Below are positions 59,301 to 64,000 of a stretch of DNA of 64,000 bases, piece by piece. The stretch's first letter is position 1. Each line of letters begins with the position of its first letter. Origin of the DNA: Blastobasis lacticolella (lineage: Eukaryota > Arthropoda > Insecta > Lepidoptera > Blastobasidae); contig LR990052.1 of the NCBI GenBank assembly GCA_905147135.1, positions 14,570,200 through 14,634,199 on the forward strand, written 5' to 3'. A program made the translations under genes and the position numbers. The notes beneath the pieces are model-generated. The model saw only the letters and a program-made list of their open reading frames with translations, was not told where the DNA came from and made no database searches.

Positions 59301-62300
59301 TTCCTAATCGGTTACTTAGAATATTTACGACATAAAATAATTATTCAAATAAAATTTCGTAAGTCAACTTGGAGTTTCATTACATTTTCTAGTGAACAAA
59401 ATTAAAATTTTCTTAATCGTCTACGATTCCCACAAAACGGAGTGGAGTGGAACCAATTCCAGCGCAGAATCATTAGCCTCATCAAACAGCGGACCGATTA
59501 AACATTTGTACAGAGACAAGCTTCTAAAAACAGAAGTTAAGAGCATCTTGTTTTTAGTAAAAACAAAAACCGTTTCTCAAACTGCGTATAAGTGCGGGGC
59601 GCGGACTCGTCTGCTTTCCGAGTTTGAACAGCCACGGTTGTTGAGATTTCGAGATATCGGTTTTCAATGAACACAAAACACCATCAAGTATGTTCTTAGT
59701 ACGGATGTCGTGCGTTTTTGTACTTTTATATACCTGCTCGTTTAGTACTTTCAGTTTGTTGTAGACAACATTTCATTTAACTTAAGTTACTACAAAATCG
59801 GAAAAGGGCAAAAGCTCTCACTATAAAAAAAAACTGCAAAAATTTAACTACCAGCATCCTCAAGGATTGTATAGTAATTAATTTTAAATTTATGTTAAGT
59901 AAGTCCGAGCAACAATTTTTCCATTTGAAACTGAGTAGGCGTCTGCAAAAAAAACCATCAAGTATGTTCTTAGTAGGTTCGGATGTCATACTTTTTTGTA
60001 CCTTTATATACCTACTCATATAATACTTTTAGTTAATTTTGGACAACATTTAATCTACCTAACTTAAGTAATACAAAATCGAAAAAGGACATAAGCTCTC
60101 AATATAAAAAAAATGTAAAGAATTGAACTACCAGCATCGTCGAGGATTGTATAGTACTTAATTTTAAAAAATTCAAAGAATGGAACCACCAGCACCGTCA
60201 AGGATTATATAGTTTAATTAAGTTAATTTAAAATGTAAAGTCAAGTAAGTCCGAGCCACAATTTTTCCATTCGAAACTGAGTAGGCGACCGTTAAAATTT
60301 TATGCAGCGCCGCGCTTATTCGCCATTTATAATCGCCACCCGCAGCCCCTGTTAATTGTACCCTGGAGATTCACGAGTTATAATTACACATTCTGATTAA
60401 TAACATCCATCATTCATTACTTAGGTCCCACATTCAAGTTACACATACCGTCCTGATTGCGTTATAATTGCTGAGATATCATACAGTGTCTGATTGACGA
60501 GCTTCATAGGAAGAACTAGTAATTTTCAACGATGCAAACAGTGTCAATCAAGTTGGTAAGCTAATATTAAGATGAAAGGATGTGCTTGAAAGTATTAGGC
60601 ATCGTTCTTTTAATTGTGATTGGCGTACCGCTATCACCACGCCTGAGTTCTTATAGATGATGCGGAAAGAGTATAATTTCCCATTTTTATTTCATCAATC
60701 ACACTGACAAACGCTAAACCGACAAACATGTATGAAGACATGTATGTGCGATGAAAGTGTAGTGAATAACCACGAAAGTCTTAAAACCTGTATGTATGAA
60801 AGGTTGATGAATGTGCAAGAAATGAGAGCGTTTTGTCAGGAACGTAGCAAGTGGAAGAATGTGGTCTCTACCTACCTCTGTAACGAACCTCTGTATAATA
60901 ATCATCTTGGCGATAATGTACCGGTTGTGCTCACGCGCACGAGGGCCCGGGGTCCGCCTTGCCCAAGATCCAGGATTTTACAGATCAGATAATTGCAGTG
61001 GCGCGACTGCCATCTGACCTCCGTGACCCTGCTACCAGGGGTCAGGTACCAGATTGGATCATGGTTACACATTCAGATGCCTGAATGTGCAGGTTTCATC
61101 ACGATGTTTTTCATCACCGTAAGAGCATCGGTTAACATTCAGGTCATCGGTCATCATTGGCCAGTCACATGGCCGCAGCGAGATTCGAACCCGGTACCTC
61201 TCGCTTACGAGTCGGATACCTAAACCACTCTGCTACCGACGCTCCTCTGTGTGGCTGCATTTAATGAAAATTATAGTAAAATGGTTCTAACTTCAGTACC
61301 TACCTATCATAAATTATGTCTACTGGAAAACTGACAAAGTAAATTCATCGGGTCAAAAAGCTAGTGCAGACACCGCAAGTGTGTCTGACACTGACTGGAA
61401 TACTAATGGCCATGCCAAGTCCGTTTCAAAGGCGCAAACAGATTTCACGTAAGTGTGTGAAGACCATTATAGCATTGTCGAAAATTTGGGAACCTTGTTT
61501 AGTGTGGGGTTGTGTTATTTCTCACTGAGAAGAATCTACTTATACATCACCGTGCCCTGGTTTCATAATTATTTATATCAGCCTGAATCATCCCTCTGCT
61601 GGGTAAAGGCCTCCCCCCTATTCTTCCATACTTCGCGATCGTTTGCTATGGTTTCATAATGTGTGCTTAAAATTAATAAAACCAATTTTCATGTTTTATT
61701 TTTACCTACATGTACGTTCGCAAGTTTATAATTAAACTTGCTTTTAAACGGTAATAAAATGAAATCAATAGGACAAGCCGTTGACTAAAAACTTTCGAGC
61801 CAATCGTCAATCACTAAAACGTGAAATAGAGTAGGTATCCAGCAAAAATACCGTTTATGTAGGTACATTACCCTAGTGGATAATGTACCTACAACTTAGT
61901 AGTTTACCCCCATTATTACGTTGAGGGAAATTACCCCAAGCGTTATACGAGCATAAGAATCAAGACGTTATAGCGAGGGTCTAAATATCTTATTTTATGA
62001 ACTCAAGTATCCTTAGTGGGTCGTGCTTTTTTCTCAGACGTCTTTATGTGTCCCCGAAGCTGTCTGGACTACAAATGAGGCAATGTAACCTTATAAAAAA
62101 TCAGTTTGGTGCAGTGATAAGGATTCTAGCTTAGGCGGGGTTACTTCTAATGTTATTTATTTATTTAACAGTGTTCATTGTGCACAATAACAGATATACA
62201 CTATTGACATAAAGAAAAACAACACAACAGGTACAGCTTATTTCGTAAGAAATATCTTACAGCAGACCAATGTAATGTAGTCTTATTTCTGAATATCGGA

Positions 62301-64000
62301 TATTTAAAAGTAATAATATTATAGTGATGTGAAATGCATATTTACTAAGTACACACAGAAATATGAGTAGGATTTATTGAGAATGCATACAATATTATGA
62401 TGGAGTGGGTACGGAACGAGAATGAAAGAACCCAATTCTTCTCTTTAGTTGATTGGAAGAGTGAATTGGTTATATGTAATACTGTTTTAGCCAATCCTAA
62501 CTCGGCAAATGCTAAAGCAATGCTGAAAATTGTGCATGAAGCTTGTATAAATTAAATATAATATAATTTATAATTAATGAAATTGAATTGAATGACGAAG
62601 AGAAGATTGTACATTGGTACAATCTTCTCTTCGTCATCGTCATCGTTCGTAACACTGACTATTTTACCTGCACTATTTGTATGGTATGTATTTCTTATTT
62701 TATTTATAATTACTTTTCTAGGGTGACATTTTCTTGCTAGAAAAAACCCTCCATTAAAAATAAAAATAAAAAACATTACACACCGAATATCTATTTACAG
62801 GGACATAGCGATTATATTAAATAGCTATCAATGGTATCTAATTTAGATTAGAAATGGGCTACCCGATATTTTGCTTTTTATGAGAAAGAACAGATTGACT
62901 CACTTTTTCCCACTCTCCAGGAACCTGTCGTACTCGACAGCAGTCTTGCAGCAGAGATGGTCTCGTTGGTGAGATGGTGAGCAGTTTGTGTTCACCATAT
63001 GGTTGTCTGCGAAGGAAAGTATGGTTTAATAACCTTAAATCCTTAAAGCGCTAACCTTGCGATGCTCACTATAGCTATTCTTCGCCTTGAAACTTGTCTA
63101 TATTAGTAAAGGGCTTTTCCACGCTTGGCAGGCGGTATGGGGGCCGCTAAAAGGGTAGGTAAGTACAACAAAAAGCTCTTATGCTTATTTTCTGATCTAC
63201 AGAGTACTGATCTCCTGATCTAAACTTTAAATTTTTTCTTATTTAATACATCCCTCTGTGGGATGGGAGTTGCTAGTATATCGTACATTGCCCGACACGA
63301 CACATGTACACAACCATAGCAATAGAATCAACATAAACTGGACACCTTCAAGACTAGAGTGACACCCGTATTTAGAAACACACGAACGCACAAGGTTCCA
63401 ACTGCCAATACTTGAGGGGAGATCGGCACTATGCGACCGTCAAAATGAACGAAATTGACAAATCATAGACGAATTGAACGCAGTGCGCTCACTTAGTAAA
63501 CACTTAGCACTGTTAAAACTATGTAATATTAAAGTTAATGTACTTAGACAAGTAGCTATTGTTTATGAATACGGATATGAGGGAATGTTTCTAAGCATTT
63601 TCCATCTTCGAATGCATCCACCACCAGATGAAATGCTGTCAATTGACGGGCTAGTTTTTATTAAAAAAAATTGCCAGCTAATAGCGATATACACATAGTA
63701 CCCTTTCGGCCGTTTATAGAACCGGAGTTTCGGACCTGGTTCCGTACGAGACTTTTAATATATAAGTTCATATAGCCTTAAACTATTTCGGAAATTAGAA
63801 CTGGCACATAATCGATAAAGATAGAGGCAATTACGAAGAGAAAGTTATAGAAACATTTTTAACCGTCACAGGCTTTTTAGTTTACTAAACAGGTACGACT
63901 CGAATCTTGTAGGACAATGGGATGTTACTGTTATAAGAAGTACAATGCTTACTTGTTTGTTGCTGATGCTGACGGTTGTCGACGTCGGTGAAAAACCATA
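50292..64000 (-). CDS. fng: fringe, O-fucosylpeptide 3-beta-N-acetylglucosaminyltransferase (C-terminal 233 residues, 5' end outside window)
   Basis: Fringe is a Golgi type II membrane enzyme. It adds GlcNAc to O-fucose on Notch EGF repeats and so changes which ligand Notch responds to. I joined minus-strand exons 63953-64000 (partial), 62904-63006, 52803-52956, 52156-52250, 51469-51539, 50911-51088 and 50292-50346. They total 704 nt: two leading bases, then 233 codons and a TAG stop, with no frame break. All six introns are GT-AG and phases match at every junction. Counting from the first complete codon, the visible family motifs are WFFTD (1-5), [10 protein letters not shown] with the metal-binding aspartates (56-58), [39 protein letters not shown], and the C-terminal [15 protein letters not shown]. 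The spacing from WFFTD to the NTNC cysteine equals that of the fly protein as I know it. A possible N-glycosylation sequon NST is at 98-100. The signal anchor and stem lie beyond 64000. Identity as fringe is near certain; the species is not known. Confidence 0.96.
50911..51088 (-). CDS. fng: fringe coding exon, EFHSHLE segment
   Basis: The acceptor is TTCCGAACAG and the donor GTATGT. It encodes [20 protein letters not shown], an [13 protein letters not shown] stretch, [10 protein letters not shown] and finally DPTR. This is the fringe C-terminal catalytic-domain region. The exon ends in phase 2 inside the Arg codon, completed by the last exon. Confidence 0.97.
51469..51539 (-). CDS. fng: fringe coding exon, [10 protein letters not shown] segment
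   Basis: The acceptor is TTTTGTTTTAG and the donor is a consensus GTAAGT. It encodes [20 protein letters not shown] and then FIS. The PDDVT motif is conserved across fringe proteins. The exon enters and leaves with one base of a split codon. Confidence 0.97.
51655..51805 (-). repeat. tRNA-SINE family C, head fragment, in a fringe intron
   Basis: TCACGATGTTTTCCCTCACC, GAGCATCGGTTAGTGTTCAA and GGTTCGAACCCGGTACCTCG give the tRNA-like head (B box inverted) on the minus strand. It lies in the 612-base intron between the GTGG-containing exon and the FPDD exon. Confidence 0.8.
52156..52250 (-). CDS. fng: fringe coding exon, [13 protein letters not shown] segment
   Basis: The acceptor ends TTGTTGCAG and the donor is GTGAGC. 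The 31 codons plus two bases read [20 protein letters not shown] followed by [11 protein letters not shown], a highly conserved fringe block. The split Ser codon completes in the next exon. Confidence 0.97.
52803..52956 (-). CDS. fng: fringe coding exon with DDD metal-binding motif
   Basis: The acceptor is CCCTCCCTTACAG; the donor is GTCAGT (52802-52797). After one base that completes a Lys codon come 51 codons: [16 protein letters not shown], then [13 protein letters not shown] and a basic KKAKNSTK end. The DDD triplet is the Mn2+/UDP-sugar binding DxD-type motif of this glycosyltransferase family (GT31). The exon ends in phase 0. It is separated from the previous exon by a 9.9 kb intron. 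Confidence 0.97.
53519..53745 (+). repeat. tRNA-derived SINE, family D, copy 2, in the large fringe intron
   Basis: A box TAGTTCAGTGGTTAAC (about 53531) and B box CGGTTCGATTCCC (about 53571), then GGTTACGGGTCTGAGTGTTG and ATAATAAGTATGTATTTAAA, as in copy 1. It lies antisense to fringe. Confidence 0.85.
54289..54560 (+). repeat. family F tail followed by family A copy 6
   Basis: GTTGCACAAATTACAGCAAT and TTGGCGGACTTTAAGCC (family F), then GCAGACAAACAGGCAAATTG, CATCAGCAACACCGGTGGAG and CCTCTAATATACCTCTTGAT (family A). Confidence 0.75.
57258..57360 (-). repeat. LINE 3' tail, family E, copy 4
   Basis: TATTTATTTAACAGTTTATA then AATCCCTTCCAGCAGGCCTA and CAGAAGAGAG. In the fringe intron. Confidence 0.65.
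58240..58440 (+). repeat. RTE-like LINE 3' tail, family H, longest copy
   Basis: CTTACAAACGTTCGTATTTA, TTCATTGCGTAGTTTAAAAG, GAGACAGACGGCGGGATGCG and TTTTATACTATGTAAAGATT. Confidence 0.7.
59680..60295. repeat. imperfect tandem duplication inside the fringe intron
   Basis: Unit 1 (about 59680-59953) and unit 2 (about 59954-60292) share ACCATCAAGTATGTTCTTAG, ACTACCAGCATC-TC-AGGATT and AAACTGAGTAGGCG at their matching positions, offset 274. Unit 2 also holds a second, shorter duplication of about 58 bases (60117-60174 and 60175-60232). Confidence 0.85.
60901..61245 (-). repeat. tRNA-derived SINE, family C, full copy in the fringe intron
   Basis: On the minus strand it starts GAGCGTCGGTAGCAGAGTGG (A box about 61235-61223), has CGTAAGCGAGAGGTACCGGG and B box GGGTTCGAATC (61192-61182), and ends ATCATTATCGCCAAGATGAT. 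Same sense as fringe. Confidence 0.9.
61570..61660. repeat. LINE-derived fragment
   Basis: ATCATCCCTCTGCTGGGTAA and AGGCCTCCCCCCTATTCTTC resemble the CTGCTGG-AGGCC-CCCC segment that ends many RTE-type copies (compare the inverted form at 25,650-25,690). Confidence 0.5.
61858..61893. other. perfect 13-bp hairpin with 10-base loop
   Basis: TGTAGGTACATTA, a 10-base loop, then TAATGTACCTACA. Confidence 0.9.
62150..62280 (-). repeat. LINE 3' tail, family E, copy 5
   Basis: TTATTTATTTATTTAACAGT, CAACACAACAGGTACAGCTT and CGTAAGAAATATCTTACAGC. In the fringe intron. Confidence 0.65.
62592..62637. other. perfect 21-bp hairpin with 4-base loop
   Basis: The arm 62592-62612 (ATGACGAAGAGAAGATTGTA plus C) is perfectly inverted at 62617-62637 around the loop ATTG. 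It lies in the fringe intron about 270 bases from an exon. Confidence 0.95.
62904..63006 (-). CDS. fng: fringe coding exon, cysteine-containing segment before the DDD site
   Basis: The acceptor is preceded by a pyrimidine-rich tract ending TTCGCAG, and the donor is GTGAGT (62903-62898). The 103 nt encode a segment with NTNC, the double cysteine in [10 protein letters not shown] and FLESGK. The exon enters in phase 1 and leaves in phase 2. [10 protein letters not shown] joined to WWCHFDDDN in the next exon is the standard fringe order. Confidence 0.95.
63007..63952 (-). other. fng: fringe intron (946 bases), nothing else seen
   Basis: Intron between the WFFTD exon and the NTNC exon, with GTAAGC donor and TTCGCAG acceptor. 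No repeat or coding motif recognised. Confidence 0.85.
63953..64000 (-). CDS. fng: fringe coding exon (partial, cut by window end), WFFTD motif
   Basis: Minus-strand frame reads [15 protein letters not shown] plus the first base of an Asn codon. It ends at a strong GTAAGC donor (63952-63947), phase 1. An earlier GT at 63977 would remove residues that keep the family spacing, so the later donor is preferred. The exon continues beyond the window. Confidence 0.93.

Larger units (their letters stand above)
53052..62903 (-). other. fng: large fringe intron interior (no coding sequence seen)
   Basis: This is most of the 9.9 kb intron between the [10 protein letters not shown] exon and the DDD exon. 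I see no further fringe exon or other gene. It holds SINE and LINE-tail repeats, a GC-rich block (about 55320-55400), a tandem duplication (59680-60295) and hairpins, all listed separately. Short open frames here show no family motif. Confidence 0.8.

Noticed and set aside
63977..63978. Alternative fringe donor (GTCAGC) inside the WFFTD exon
   Set aside because: It also keeps phase but would delete residues that preserve the family spacing, and it is weaker than the GTAAGC donor at 63952.

Overview
The window looks like a piece of a moth or butterfly (Lepidoptera) nuclear genome. It is AT-rich, has almost no long open reading frames, is littered with short TAGGTA-type steps, and carries many decayed mobile elements: tRNA-derived SINEs, tails and broken reverse transcriptases of non-LTR retrotransposons, a mariner relic and short palindromic DNA elements. 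The one host gene I can support is the Notch-modifying glycosyltransferase fringe. The order assignment rests on repeat style and overall character, not on a database match.

Layout. Positions 1 to about 49,480 hold no host gene I can recognise. This stretch is intergenic or intronic to something outside, and is filled with repeats. Landmarks are a broken LINE polymerase end (1-410), a full tRNA-type SINE (3486-3725), a 163-base tandem duplication (5435-5757), a 534-base element with TTA target duplication and six internal copies of one 13-base motif (8237-8770), a palindromic element nested cleanly in a SINE (14744-14969), a second SINE family (18904-19262), a mariner transposase pseudogene (22300-23070), and a 2.1 kb LINE-like element (about 28,325-30,470) whose only recognisable protein is an intact 398-residue Gag-like ORF1 (29245-30441, minus). 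Further LINE polymerase fragments lie at 25,541, 33,000 and 42,541.

From 64,000 down to about 49,480 on the minus strand lies the 3' part of fringe. Seven coding exons (63953-64000 partial, 62904-63006, 52803-52956, 52156-52250, 51469-51539, 50911-51088, 50292-50346) join without a frame break into the C-terminal 233 residues. All six introns are GT-AG. The protein runs from the WFFTD motif through the DDD metal site to the conserved cysteine-containing C-terminus. A likely 3' UTR and AATAAA signal follow. The 5' exons, with the Golgi signal anchor, are outside the window to the right. The 9.9 kb second intron carries two complete SINEs, several repeat tails, a tandem duplication and a perfect 21-base-pair hairpin.

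I found no previously undescribed multi-gene system. The most interesting observations are the Gag-only retroelement, the structured short DNA elements, and the complete exon structure of the fringe C-terminus.
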